Positions 8,520 through 16,268 of a stretch of 64,000 bases of DNA are shown here, one piece after another. Positions within the stretch are counted from its first letter, which is position 1. Each line of letters begins with the position of its first letter. A program made the position numbers and the translations under genes. The stretch covers positions 1-64,000 of the forward strand of contig JAWLHA010000018.1 in the NCBI GenBank assembly GCA_041690535.1. Direction: 5' to 3'. This DNA comes from JAWLHA01 sp041690535 (GTDB lineage Bacteria; Pseudomonadota; Gammaproteobacteria; Thiohalomonadales; Thiohalomonadaceae). The notes beneath the pieces are model-generated. The model saw only the letters and a list, made by a program, of their open reading frames with translations. It was not told where the DNA came from and ran no database searches.

Positions 8520-9143
8520 ATGGCTGACATCAGCTTTGAAATCAACGCCGAAGTCCGCAGCGACATGGGGAAAGGTGCGAGCCGCCGCCTGCGTCGCGAG
8601 GGCAAGGTGCCCGCGGTCATGTACGGCGCCGGCCAGGAGCCGCTGTCCGTGACCCTCGACCATGCCGAGCTGCTGAAGCATCTCGAACATGAAGCCTTCT
8701 ACTCCCACATCCTCACCGTGAAGCTGGATGGTCGCGAAGAGAGCGCGGTGTTGAAGGACATGCAGCGCCATCCCGCCAAGCCCGTGGTCACGCACGTGGA
8801 CTTCCTGCGGGTCAGCGCCAGCGACAAGATCCGCATGCATGTGCCGCTGCACTTCGTGGGCGGTGACGTGGCCCCCGGCGTGAAGGTTGGCGGCGGCATG
8901 ATCACCCACAACCTCTCCGAAGTGGAGATCTCCTGCCTGCCCAAGGATCTGCCTGAATTCATCGAAGTCGATCTCTCCGGCGTCGAGCTGAATCAGGCCG
9001 TTCACCTCTCCGACATCAAGCTGCCCGCCAGCGTCGAGCTGGTGCAACTGAGCCATGGTCCCGAGCATGACCTGCCGGTGGCCACCATCGTTCCCACCCG
9101 CGGCGGTGCCGCGGCTGCGGAAGAGGAAGGCGCTGCCGAGTAA
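8520..9143 (+). CDS. rplY: Large-subunit ribosomal protein L25, general stress (Ctc) form
   Basis: L25 binds 5S rRNA in the 50S subunit. At 207 residues this is the long Ctc/TL5-type form: an N-terminal L25 domain (about 1-95, with GKGASRRLRREGKVPAVMYG) and a C-terminal beta-barrel domain (about 96-190, with VEISCLPKDLPEFIEVDLSG). The Ala/Glu-rich tail is common. TAACTGGAGAAAACACTA upstream provides a good ribosome-binding site. It lies between prs and pth as in many proteobacteria. Confidence 0.95.
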   Translation: MADISFEINAEVRSDMGKGASRRLRREGKVPAVMYGAGQEPLSVTLDHAELLKHLEHEAFYSHILTVKLDGREESAVLKDMQRHPAKPVVTHVDFLRVSASDKIRMHVPLHFVGGDVAPGVKVGGGMITHNLSEVEISCLPKDLPEFIEVDLSGVELNQAVHLSDIKLPASVELVQLSHGPEHDLPVATIVPTRGGAAAAEEEGAAE

Positions 9144-9176
9144 CATCGGCCGCGAGCGGACAGAGGCCGGCTGGGG

Positions 9177-9752
9177 ATGCCCATCGAACTGGTTGCGGGG
9201 CTCGGAAATCCGGGCCCCCAGTACGAGCAGACCCGTCACAATGCCGGCTTCTGGTTCGCCGACGCCCTGGTTCGCCGTGCCGCCGGTCACTGGCGGCCGG
9301 AGACCAAGTTTCATGGGGAGGTGGCGAAGATCCGCCTCCACGGGCGTGAGATTTGGGTCATCAAACCCGGCAATTTCATGAACCGCAGCGGACAGGCGGT
9401 CGCCGCGCTGGCCCGCTTCTACAAGATTGCCCCCGAGAACATCCTCGTCGCCCACGACGAACTGGACCTGCCTGCAGGCGCAGTTCGCCTGAAGCGGGGC
9501 GGGGGACCGGGGGGACACAATGGCCTGAAGGACATCATTGCCCAACTGGGCAGTCGCGAATTTCTTCGGCTGCGCCTCGGCATTGGCCACCCCGGCCATG
9601 CCAGCCTGGTGACCAGCTTCGTCCTCGGCAAGGCCCCGGTCAGCGAGCGGGAGTTGCTGGAGGCGGCCATCGACGACGCCTTGGGCGCCATGCCCGACAT
9701 CCTCGAGGATGAACTGCAGAGGGCGATGAACCGTCTACATTCGCGGCGGTAG
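9177..9752 (+). CDS. pth: Peptidyl-tRNA hydrolase
   Basis: Pth releases tRNA from peptidyl-tRNAs that drop off ribosomes. The 191-residue protein shows the family residues: Asn11 and catalytic His21 in GLGNPGPQYEQTRHNAGF, Asn69 in GNFMNRSG, Asp94 in HDELDLPAG, and the RGGGPGGHNGLK loop. It follows rplY by 33 bp and precedes ychF, a conserved trio concerned with translation. Confidence 0.97.
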   Translation: MPIELVAGLGNPGPQYEQTRHNAGFWFADALVRRAAGHWRPETKFHGEVAKIRLHGREIWVIKPGNFMNRSGQAVAALARFYKIAPENILVAHDELDLPAGAVRLKRGGGPGGHNGLKDIIAQLGSREFLRLRLGIGHPGHASLVTSFVLGKAPVSERELLEAAIDDALGAMPDILEDELQRAMNRLHSRR

Positions 9753-9846
9753 GCCACCGCTTCGGTCCAAGGGACTCCTCTTAACTTCAACGCGCACCTG
9801 CTGGGATTCGGCACGCCGTCTCGTCAGCAGTTTGGAAATGACGACC

Positions 9847-10938
9847 ATGGGATTCAAATGCGGCATCGTCGGGCTGCCCAACGTGGGCAAGTCCACCCTC
9901 TTCAACGCACTCACCAAGGCGGGCATCCAGGCGGAAAACTACCCCTTCTGCACCATTGAGCCCAACGTGGGGGTGGTGCCCGTCCCCGATGAGCGGCTGG
10001 ACCGCCTGGCCGAGATCGTGAAGCCCCAGCGTATCCTCCCCACCACCATGGAATTCGTGGACATCGCCGGGCTGGTGGCCGGTGCCTCCCGGGGGGAGGG
10101 GCTGGGCAACAAGTTCCTGGCCAACATCCGCGAGACCGATGCCATTGCCCATGTGGTCCGCTGCTTCGAGGACGGCAACGTGGTCCACGTGGCCGGCAAG
10201 GTGGACCCGGTGAGCGACATCGAGGTGATCAACACCGAGCTGGCCCTGGCCGACCTGGAGTCGGTGGAGAAGGGCCTCCTCCGGGTCGCCAAGGTGGCCA
10301 AGAGCGGGGAAAAGGAGGCCAAGGCCAAGCTGGTGCTGCTGGAGAAGGTGCGCGAACACCTGGACGCCGGCAAGCCGGTGCGCAGCATGAATCTGGATGC
10401 CGACCAGCTGGCGCTCCTCTATGACCTGCACCTGCTGACCGTCAAGCCCACCATGTACATCGCCAACGTGGCGGAGGATGGGTTTGCCGACAATCCCAAG
10501 CTGGAGGCGGTGCGTGCCTTCGCCGCCGAGGAGGGGGCGGTGGTGGTGCCGGTATGCGCCGCCATCGAATCCGAGCTGGTGGAGCTCGACCCGGAAGAGG
10601 CCGCCGTCTTCATGGAGGAGATGGGGGTGGATGAACCGGGCCTGAACCGGGTCATCCGTGCCGGTTACCGCCTGCTCGGTCTGCAGACCTACTTCACCGC
10701 CGGGGTGAAGGAGGTGCGCGCCTGGACCGTCCCCGTGGGCGCCACCGCCCCCAAGGCCGCCGCGGTGATCCACACCGACTTCGAAAAGGGCTTCATCCGC
10801 GCCGAGGTCATCGCCTATGAGGACTTCGTGGCCTGCAAAGGGGAGCAGGGGGCGAAAGAGGCCGGCAAGCTCCGCCTGGAAGGGAAGGAGTACATCGTCC
10901 AGGACGGCGACGTGATGCACTTCCGCTTCAACGTCTGA
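9847..10938 (+). CDS. ychF: Redox-regulated ribosome-binding ATPase/GTPase YchF
   Basis: YchF is an Obg-family P-loop protein that prefers ATP and associates with ribosomes. I chose the ATG giving MGFKCGIVG, which matches E. coli YchF and has GGAA 9 bp upstream; the ATG at 9838 and TTG at 9832 are also in frame. It has the P loop GLPNVGKST (8-16), the switch region DIAGLV and NIRETDA. The C-terminal TGS-like domain ends in YIVQDGDVMHFRFNV. The length of 363 residues is standard. Confidence 0.96.
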   Translation: MGFKCGIVGLPNVGKSTLFNALTKAGIQAENYPFCTIEPNVGVVPVPDERLDRLAEIVKPQRILPTTMEFVDIAGLVAGASRGEGLGNKFLANIRETDAIAHVVRCFEDGNVVHVAGKVDPVSDIEVINTELALADLESVEKGLLRVAKVAKSGEKEAKAKLVLLEKVREHLDAGKPVRSMNLDADQLALLYDLHLLTVKPTMYIANVAEDGFADNPKLEAVRAFAAEEGAVVVPVCAAIESELVELDPEEAAVFMEEMGVDEPGLNRVIRAGYRLLGLQTYFTAGVKEVRAWTVPVGATAPKAAAVIHTDFEKGFIRAEVIAYEDFVACKGEQGAKEAGKLRLEGKEYIVQDGDVMHFRFNV

Positions 10939-11063
10939 CGCGCTCGTGCGGCGCGCAGAGGTGAGATCCGACGGGCGGGCGGAACGGGCCTCCTGCTCAC
11001 GGGGGGAGGGGCGTTAATTTGCTCGTATTCCGTCTCCCGAATCTTGCCGCTGTATTTGCAGTC

Positions 11064-11229
11064 CAGGGTGAACGCATACTAACGTCACGGCCGTGCTGTG
11101 AGCGACGTAAGTCCTTGAAAGCAGGTACGCTGTAAATACATCCATGTACGCTCGACGGCCGCGTCCATGCGGCCGACGACCTGCTTTCAAGGACTTACGT
11201 CGCTCTTGGGTGAGTATGCGTTCACCCTG
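11064..11229. mobile_element. MITE-like CAGGG element, copy 3 (166 bp class)
   Basis: Ends are CAGGGTGAACGCATAC and GTATGCGTTCACCCTG, flanked by the 10-bp direct repeat ATTTGCAGTC (11054-11063 and 11230-11239). The long-spacer arm is on the left and the short arm on the right, so this copy is inverted relative to copy 6. Its right end lies 16 bp upstream of the tRNA-Met promoter -35 box. Confidence 0.95.
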
Positions 11230-11245
11230 ATTTGCAGTCCAAGGG

Positions 11246-11274
11246 TTGACAGAAGGGCTCCGAGACTGCAAAAT
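11246..11274 (+). promoter_or_regulatory. Sigma70 promoter of tRNA-Met
   Basis: A consensus -35 TTGACA, a 17-bp spacer and -10 CAAAAT lie 25 bp before the mature tRNA. The target duplication of repeat copy 3 ends 6 bp upstream of the -35 box, so the core promoter is intact but its upstream region was replaced by the insertion. Confidence 0.75.
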
Positions 11275-11299
11275 TCGCGGCTCTTCGGTACACCGAAGC

Positions 11300-11376
11300 G
11301 GCTACGTAGCTCAGCTGGTTAGAGCACATCACTCATAATGATGGGGTCCCCTGTTCGAATCAGGGCGTAGCCACCA
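11300..11376 (+). tRNA. tRNA-Met (anticodon CAT)
   Basis: A 77-nt cloverleaf with encoded CCA. The acceptor GGCTACG pairs with CGTAGCC. The anticodon loop CTCATAA gives CAT, and the T arm is CCCTG-TTCGAAT-CAGGG. The fully paired first acceptor base pair (G1-C72) argues for an elongator rather than an initiator tRNA. Confidence 0.93.
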
Positions 11377-11384
11377 AATCCAAA

Positions 11385-11410
11385 ACCCGGCCAGGCGCCG
11401 GGTTTTTTTT
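11385..11410 (+). terminator. Rho-independent terminator of tRNA-Met
   Basis: The stem ACCCGGC-caggc-GCCGGGT is followed directly by a run of eight T, starting 8 bp after the CCA of the tRNA. Confidence 0.9.
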
Positions 11411-11535
11411 GGTCGTCAGTCCACGTCGCAGCAAGTTCCCCCCGTGCTTCGGCGGTTGCGTGTTGTCCGGCGAAATCAGGCCGGCGGGTTGCTTGTCAGT
11501 CTCCTATTAGGTACCGAACAGTACAGATGTGCAGC

Positions 11536-12867
11536 CTACGGCAAAAGTGCCGCTTCGCAGCGGCTTGCGTGCTTGGCGGCCAGCTTCCGCATCGACCGGG
11601 ATACCCGCTCATCGTCGCTGAGGGTCTGCCAGAACTGCACTGCGTACGTCCCTGCCTGCTCCCAGAAATCGAAGTTGTCGGCGCTGCGCAGGGGCGGCAC
11701 CAGCTCCACTGTGAGCAGTTCGCCCCGCTGCGGCGCCAGGCGCATCGGCACCATATCGTAAATCGGGTGGAGCCTGAAAGAATGGCCCTCGGGCGCCAGC
11801 GCCAGGTTACCGAGGTGCATGTCACTGTTGGCGATCCAGAGGCCGTAGGTGTGGGCCAGCCGGATCTGGTCGAGGGTGCTTTGGGTCACCAGTCCAGCGT
11901 CATGAAGCCCGCGGGCACTGCGGATCCAGTGCTCTCCCTCGCCCACGAATTCGGCATTGACCGCCGCCAGCGATACGGCTGCTCGGCGGCCGCTGGTACC
12001 GGCGCGATCGAATCGGCGGCTTTCGAGAAACACCCGGCCCCCAAACTGGTACAGCTCACACTCCGCCACCGGCAGCCCCAGGCCAGCGAGGACCGTGAGG
12101 GCGTGGTGTTCTGCAATGAGCAGGTCCCGCCAGCGCACCGCCTCGGGCGTGCCGCCTGCAGGAGAGAACTTCACGATGACGTGGCCAGCGTCTTCGGTAC
12201 AGGTGGTGAATTTCGGCTGCTCACCGCCGGCGCAACTGCCGAAGTCGCCGTCAGCCAGGATCCGGGTCGCGCAAGCCGGGTAGCTCTCGGCGCGGTCCCG
12301 TACCGGTTTCCGCCCGCCTGCCAGGAAGGCGTTGAGGGCGGTGTCGCCAACAATGAGGTTTCCGGGTAGCTCGGCACCGTGCTGGCAGAGATAGCGCAAC
12401 ACCTGTTCGTCCGACCACTTCTCCGGGTTGCCCGAGTAGACGCCCTCCTGCTCGGTCAGCAGATTGGCGATCTGCCGCCCGAGGAACCCTTGGGGGCGTA
12501 GGTCGTGCAGGTAGTAGGGCAAACCCGGGAATTCACCGTTGCCCGCCTCCCCGAGCAGCCAGCGCTCCTCCGTCAGCACTACGAAGGGAACCGGTCCTGC
12601 CAGGACAGCGATCTCCCCGACCGCCACCGGGCTTCCGTTCTCGTCCACGGCGTACAGCCGAGCCCCCGTGCCGGCTCCGGGGACTTCCCTGACGGCGGCA
12701 TAGCGAGAGTTCCGCCCCCGCCCCAGCCGGAGCACCCGATTGCCGGCGGTGCGGATGAGGCGCGAGACGGTCGGCTGACTGATCCCAAGCGCCGCTTGCA
12801 AGGCTGGCGAGGCCGTGGGGCCTCGGGCGGACAGCAGTTGCAGCAGGTCGTCGACAGAAGCGCGCAT
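11536..12867 (-). CDS. yjjJ: HipA-family kinase of the YjjJ type, with fused N-terminal winged helix
   Basis: This 443-residue protein has an N-terminal helix-turn-helix (ALGISQPTVSRLIR, about 26-39) joined to a HipA-like kinase fold. Kinase features are GGEQPKF (214-220), VIVKF (230-234), FLESRRFDR (280-288), the catalytic NSDMHLGN (347-354) and the metal-binding aspartate in PIYDMVP (371). HipA toxins phosphorylate a translation factor such as a glutamyl- or tryptophanyl-tRNA synthetase. E. coli YjjJ has this same layout and no hipB partner, and none is seen here, so the fused HTH may take the repressor role. Target and toxicity are unproven. Confidence 0.85.
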   Translation of the reverse strand: MRASVDDLLQLLSARGPTASPALQAALGISQPTVSRLIRTAGNRVLRLGRGRNSRYAAVREVPGAGTGARLYAVDENGSPVAVGEIAVLAGPVPFVVLTEERWLLGEAGNGEFPGLPYYLHDLRPQGFLGRQIANLLTEQEGVYSGNPEKWSDEQVLRYLCQHGAELPGNLIVGDTALNAFLAGGRKPVRDRAESYPACATRILADGDFGSCAGGEQPKFTTCTEDAGHVIVKFSPAGGTPEAVRWRDLLIAEHHALTVLAGLGLPVAECELYQFGGRVFLESRRFDRAGTSGRRAAVSLAAVNAEFVGEGEHWIRSARGLHDAGLVTQSTLDQIRLAHTYGLWIANSDMHLGNLALAPEGHSFRLHPIYDMVPMRLAPQRGELLTVELVPPLRSADNFDFWEQAGTYAVQFWQTLSDDERVSRSMRKLAAKHASRCEAALLP

Positions 12868-12898
12868 GAATAGAGTTTTGAATAGAAATCAGAATGCG

Positions 12899-12928
12899 AT
12901 AATGGCGCAAATAATAATTTTGAATCAA
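12899..12928 (-). promoter_or_regulatory. Candidate AT-rich promoter of yjjJ, with repeated half-sites
   Basis: On the minus strand: -35 TTGATT, an 18-bp spacer and -10 CATTAT, about 30 bp before the start codon. The octamer ATTCAAAA occurs twice, once overlapping the -35 box and once near the start. That pattern suits autoregulation by the HTH of YjjJ, but no binding data exist here. Confidence 0.4.
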
Positions 12929-12991
12929 TGGATTACATCGATACCACGTCAGGCAAGTGAGGCGGTATCGAATGGAACCTGCATGGATATG

Positions 12992-13206
12992 GCAACTACT
13001 CACCCCATGTCAGCCGCGTCTCGATGCTACGGGTTACGGCACCTTTGCTTTGGAGTGCGACGGCTAGCCGCCGCTTTGCAGGACGGGAGCTTGCTCCCGC
13101 CGTCCCCGGCCAGCCCACAACACGGCGCACGGCGGCAAGCCGCCCCTCGGGAAAGCGGGGGCAAGCCCCCGCACTCCAGAGCCGCCGACATGGGGTGAGT
13201 AGTTAC
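12992..13206. mobile_element. Second MITE-like family: hairpin-rich element with 8-bp target duplication
   Basis: The terminal inverted repeats are about 23 bp (G(C/T)AACTACTCACCCCATGTC), and the direct repeat TGGATATG flanks the element on both sides (12984-12991 and 13207-13214). Inside are four short palindromes of the form stem-(c/a)(t/a)(t/a)g-stem: a GCGACGG/CCGCCGC pair, GACGGGAG/CTCCCGCCGTC, GGCGGC-aa-GCCGCC and GCGGGGGC-aa-GCCCCCGC. It has no ORF. It sits about 125 bp upstream of yjjJ. Confidence 0.85.
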
Positions 13207-13271
13207 TGGATATGTTTTTATTGACAGGCTGACCGCTTCAGCGGCGACAGGCCGAGGCCAACGGCGGCCAC

Positions 13272-13301
13272 AAAAAAGCCGGCCCGGCGCCGGGTTTTTT
13301 T
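13272..13301. terminator. Bidirectional stem-loop terminator
   Basis: Six A, a GC stem built on CCCGGCGCCGGG, then seven T: a stem-loop that could terminate in either direction. It has no obvious gene immediately upstream on the plus strand. It resembles the tRNA-Met terminator and may be a remnant of a lost RNA gene. Confidence 0.6.
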
Positions 13302-13507
13302 CTGGCCAATCACTTGAATTCCCACAAGGTCCCGCCCGCGCCTTGGGGTGTATTTGCAGAACCGCGTTGCTCGCGCAGCTCTGGTGATTGGCTCCCGAGA
13401 AAGGGGGCCACCTTGAACCGGCGCCGGAAGGCGCTACGGTTATGCAGGAAAGCGACGGTCCATGCTGGAAAGCAAGTCTCATCACTGTGAACGCAAGGAG
13501 GCTGGAC

Positions 13508-13978
13508 ATGAAGCTCAAATCGACACTGTTGGCAGTTGCCGCCGGCGCGATGCTCCAGGGCCCCGTGCTTGCTCAGCAGGGCGAGTTTGGTGCAAGCAGT
13601 AATGGCCGGTTGGGGCAGGACAGCGCCATGGATGAACACGCCGGAATGAGCGTGGATTCGAGCGTGATCATGGACGCGCAGCAGGCCCTCAACGATCACG
13701 GCTACGATGCGGGTCCGGTGGACGGCATTTACGGTCCCATGACCCAGTCGGCCCTCAGGGACTTTCAGCAGGACAACGACCTGGACGCGACTGGGCGCTT
13801 TGATGAGGACACCCTCGCGGCTCTCGGGATCGACACTGGAGTAGGTGCGACCACCTCCCCACAAGTGGGCGACGAGCCGACCAACGGCATCGGCCAGCCG
13901 GGTGCCGGTGGGGAGCCCTCCTTCGGGGATCAGCCCGGGAGCATGGGTGACCGGCCAAGCGGAAGTGGCGGTTACTGA
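13508..13978 (+). CDS. Secreted peptidoglycan-binding-domain protein
   Basis: The 156-residue protein starts at the ATG preceded by AAGGAGG (13495-13501). The signal peptide MKLKSTLLAVAAGAML...VLAQ suggests export to the periplasm. Residues about 55-105 form a PGB_1 repeat (QALNDHGYDAGPVDGIYGP, then RDFQQDNDL and TLAALGI), a fold that binds peptidoglycan. The C-terminal third is low-complexity Gly/Pro/Ser/Asp. No catalytic domain is attached, so it may be a wall-binding accessory protein. Confidence 0.8.
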   Translation: MKLKSTLLAVAAGAMLQGPVLAQQGEFGASSNGRLGQDSAMDEHAGMSVDSSVIMDAQQALNDHGYDAGPVDGIYGPMTQSALRDFQQDNDLDATGRFDEDTLAALGIDTGVGATTSPQVGDEPTNGIGQPGAGGEPSFGDQPGSMGDRPSGSGGY

Positions 13979-14277
13979 GAACTCCTCCGCAGAGGCGGGG
14001 GGCATTGGGAACTCGCGCCCCGCCGCCTGGTCAATGACCCAGGCGGCGGAGCCTGCCGATGCATTTCCCGCCTTTGCGCAGGCGCTCCCAGCGGCGCCTC
14101 CGGCGCCCGTACTCCTGCCGTTGTGCCTGCCGCGCTGGCCGGTTCGACGTGGAATCTTTAGTTCCGTATCCTGAAAGCCCGTTGCGTCGGCACTCCGGGG
14201 GGGCGGCACCGATAGGACCAGGGGAAAGAACCCCTTGGTCCGTTTTCTTTGAATTGACTTCCCAGTGGCGCGTACTC
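13979..14277. other. Intergenic region before nsrR; no gene found
   Basis: This is GC-rich non-coding sequence with no convincing ORF, repeat or terminator. The last 50 bp before nsrR are more AT-rich (cgttttctttgaattgactt) and probably hold its promoter, but I cannot place boxes with confidence. Confidence 0.4.
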
Positions 14278-14727
14278 ATGCAGCTCACCAACTTCACCGA
14301 CTATTCCCTCCGCGTTCTCATGTATCTGGCCGCAAAGGGAGAGCGGTTGGCGACCATCAGCGAGGTGGCCGAGGCCTACGGGATCTCCCGCAATCACTTG
14401 GTGAAGGTCGTTCACAATCTGGCGCTGCAAGGGTTCATCTCCACACTGCGCGGCCAGGGCGGTGGAATGCGGCTCGCCCGCCCCCCGCACCTGATTGTCA
14501 TTGGGGAGGTGGTGCGCCGGACCGAACCCGCGTTCCACCTGGAATGCTTCGACCCTGCGACAAACCGTTGCCGAATCGATCCGGCATGCAATCTTCGCCA
14601 CATCCTGGCAGGGGCCTATGGGGCGTTCCTCGCTGCGCTGGACGGTTACACCCTGGCGGATGCGGTGAGCGATCCGTCGGCGGTTGCGCGCCTGTTTTCC
14701 CTGGTTGAGCCCTCTGTACAGGAGTGA
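14278..14727 (+). CDS. nsrR: Rrf2-family transcriptional regulator, NsrR-like
   Basis: This 149-residue regulator has the Rrf2 winged helix starting MQLTNFTDYSLRVLMYLA, as in E. coli NsrR. The recognition region is ISRNHLVKVVHNL and the wing is GQGGGMRLARPP. Three cysteines, Cys90, Cys98 and Cys104 (ECFDPATNRCRIDPAC), match the Fe-S ligands of NsrR. NsrR senses nitric oxide through its cluster and derepresses NO-detoxification genes. No such gene is adjacent, so its regulon lies elsewhere. Confidence 0.85.
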   Translation: MQLTNFTDYSLRVLMYLAAKGERLATISEVAEAYGISRNHLVKVVHNLALQGFISTLRGQGGGMRLARPPHLIVIGEVVRRTEPAFHLECFDPATNRCRIDPACNLRHILAGAYGAFLAALDGYTLADAVSDPSAVARLFSLVEPSVQE

Positions 14728-14748
14728 GTGGGTGCCGTTCATGGGCGG

Positions 14749-14799
14749 CCGGGTGAACGCATACTTACGTCGCTCTTGGGTGAGTATGCGTTCACCCTG
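14749..14799. mobile_element. MITE-like CAGGG element, copy 4 (51-bp minimal form)
   Basis: Only the two ends remain: CCGGGTGAACGCATAC and GTATGCGTTCACCCTG around a short centre with CGCTCTTGGG. The 10-bp direct repeat TCATGGGCGG (14739-14748 and 14800-14809) flanks it, so it arose by transposition and either lost its centre later or moved as a minimal form. It lies between nsrR and the DUF883 gene. Confidence 0.9.
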
Positions 14800-14901
14800 T
14801 CATGGGCGGTGGACCATTGGACCAAGCTGGGCTAAACCTGTTAACCAGACCATGCCGCGTACGAGCGGTACCGCATTGGCGATCCAACGCGTGAGGTGTC
14901 T

Positions 14902-15201
14902 ATGGAAACGGGTGAAGTGAACCGCGAGATCGATCAGCTGAAGCAGGATATCGCCGTCCTTCGGTCTGACATGTCGACCCTCATCAACACCCTCAAGGAG
15001 ACCGGCGTAAACCGGGGGCGCGATGCGTTCGATAGTGCCAACCGCCGAATTCGGGAGACCTCCACCCGCCTTCGGGACCAGGCCGTAGAGACCCAACAGA
15101 CCGTGGAGCGCAGCATTGGCGAGCGCCCATTGAGCAGTGTGTTGACGGCTTTCGGGACCGGCTTCGTCATCGGCATGCTGATGGACCGCCATCACCACTG
15201 A
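14902..15201 (+). CDS. DUF883 (ElaB/YqjD-like) membrane-anchored protein
   Basis: A 99-residue protein with a long amphipathic helical region (INREIDQLKQDIAVLRSDMS-type heptads, about 5-75) and a C-terminal membrane segment LTAFGTGFVIGMLM ending in DRHHH. This is the layout of E. coli ElaB/YgaM/YqjD, which attach ribosomes to the inner membrane in stationary phase. GAGG lies 5 bp before the chosen ATG; an in-frame GTG lies two codons upstream. Confidence 0.75.
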   Translation: METGEVNREIDQLKQDIAVLRSDMSTLINTLKETGVNRGRDAFDSANRRIRETSTRLRDQAVETQQTVERSIGERPLSSVLTAFGTGFVIGMLMDRHHH

Positions 15202-15228
15202 CACCGGCCCGCTGCTGTGACTTGAGGG

Positions 15229-15258
15229 AAAGGAAACCCGTGATTACGGGTTTCCTTT
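15229..15258. terminator. Bidirectional terminator between convergent genes
   Basis: AAAGGAAACCCG pairs perfectly over 12 bp with CGGGTTTCCTTT around the loop tgatta. It serves the DUF883 gene on the plus strand and the sulfur-globule-like gene on the minus strand. Confidence 0.85.
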
Positions 15259-15267
15259 CAAGACAGC

Positions 15268-15687
15268 TTACTGGTTGTTGCTGCTGTCCTGGGCAGTGCT
15301 CTGCTGCATGGCCAGGTTCCGATTGGTGCCACGCATGGCCTGATGGCGCTCCTCCATCTGCTTCCGGAACTCAGCGGCGGCGTTGCGCTGTGCCTCCATG
15401 GCTTCACGTTGTTGCCGGGCCATCTCCTCGGGCATCGGTGCGACCGCCGGAGCGTAGGCGTGGGGCGCGTAGGCGTAAGGCGCATAGCCGTAGGGGCCGC
15501 CCCAGTAGGGTGTGTTGTAGCCGTAACCGTTTCCGGTTCCCCGGGCGGAACCGCTCATGCTGAAGTTGAAGGCACCATCGCCTACCCCGTTGCCCAAGCC
15601 GTTCCAGGGACCGCCCCCCCACCAGGCATGCGAAGCGGTCGAGGCGGCGAGAAGAGATACGAGAGCGAGCGCTTTTGACATTTTCAT
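15268..15687 (-). CDS. Sulfur-globule-protein-like secreted Gly/Tyr/Pro-rich protein
   Basis: 139 residues with signal peptide MKMSKALALVSLLAASTASHA. The mature part opens WWGGGPWNGLGNGVG, then FNFSMSGSARGTGNGYGYN and Tyr/Ala/Pro repeats (APYAYAPHAYAPAVAP). Sulfur globule envelope proteins of Chromatiales have this composition: a WWGG-type start, FNFSMSG-like core and YGYG/APY repeats. The C-terminal third is different, a charged helical segment (MARQQREAMEAQRNAAAEF), so it may be a variant with an added domain. AAGGAG lies 9 bp before the start. Such proteins coat periplasmic sulfur deposits. Confidence 0.7.
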   Translation of the reverse strand: MKMSKALALVSLLAASTASHAWWGGGPWNGLGNGVGDGAFNFSMSGSARGTGNGYGYNTPYWGGPYGYAPYAYAPHAYAPAVAPMPEEMARQQREAMEAQRNAAAEFRKQMEERHQAMRGTNRNLAMQQSTAQDSSNNQ

Positions 15688-15980
15688 CGTGCTACTCCTT
15701 GTGCTTGTGGCTTCTGATTGTGTTGGGACAAAAGCGTGTTGGGCGACAGCCTGTCGGTCGTATCCCTCAGCTTTGTGACTTTAAGCTTATAAGCGCATTC
15801 TGATTATTCAAGGTGAGGGCATTTACTTTTTTTCGCTGTTCCGATTCGCGCTGACAGCCACCTGACAAGGGCTGGCGCGCTCGCAGTGGAGAGGGGATCG
15901 GCGATAGGCGTTGTGACCCTTCGGGGGCCCCGGGGGTGTGTGTTAGGCTTCATCCATTCGCACAACCAGAGGAGAAGGCG

Positions 15981-16268
15981 ATGGCCGAGACGGTGGATGA
16001 GCTGACAGTCGAGTATGTGGAAGATGGTGTGGTGACCACCAAGGAGCTGGACAAGGTCATCCTCTCCAAGGGGGCGTGGTCCACGATCATGTACCGCTAT
16101 CAGGAGTGGGACCGCAACAAACAGGAATACGGGCCGGAGAAATACACCATCCGGCGCTACCAGAAGCGGCACGGCAAGTATCAGATGCAGTCAAAATTCA
16201 ACATCTCCAGCAGGGACCAGGCCCGCAGCATCATCGAAGTGCTCGAAAAGTGGACCGCCGAGCCCTAG
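15981..16268 (+). CDS. Conserved 95-residue protein of unknown function
   Basis: The ATG at MAETVDELTVEYVEDG is preceded by the strong site GAGGAGAAGG. It is a cytoplasmic basic/aromatic protein with no signal or membrane segment. Its central block (YRYQEWDRNKQEYGPEKY) and KFNISSRDQARSIIEVL look conserved in style, and I have an impression of similar proteins in sulfur oxidisers, but I cannot assign a function. The last two codons (Pro, stop TAG) lie inside the terminal repeat of the downstream inverted-repeat element, so the natural C-terminus may have been altered. Confidence 0.7.
   Translation: MAETVDELTVEYVEDGVVTTKELDKVILSKGAWSTIMYRYQEWDRNKQEYGPEKYTIRRYQKRHGKYQMQSKFNISSRDQARSIIEVLEKWTAEP

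Noticed and set aside
13228..13271. Remnant of a tRNA gene before the stem-loop at 13272
   Set aside because: The terminator resembles that of tRNA-Met, but the preceding 45 bp do not fold into any tRNA arm I can defend.
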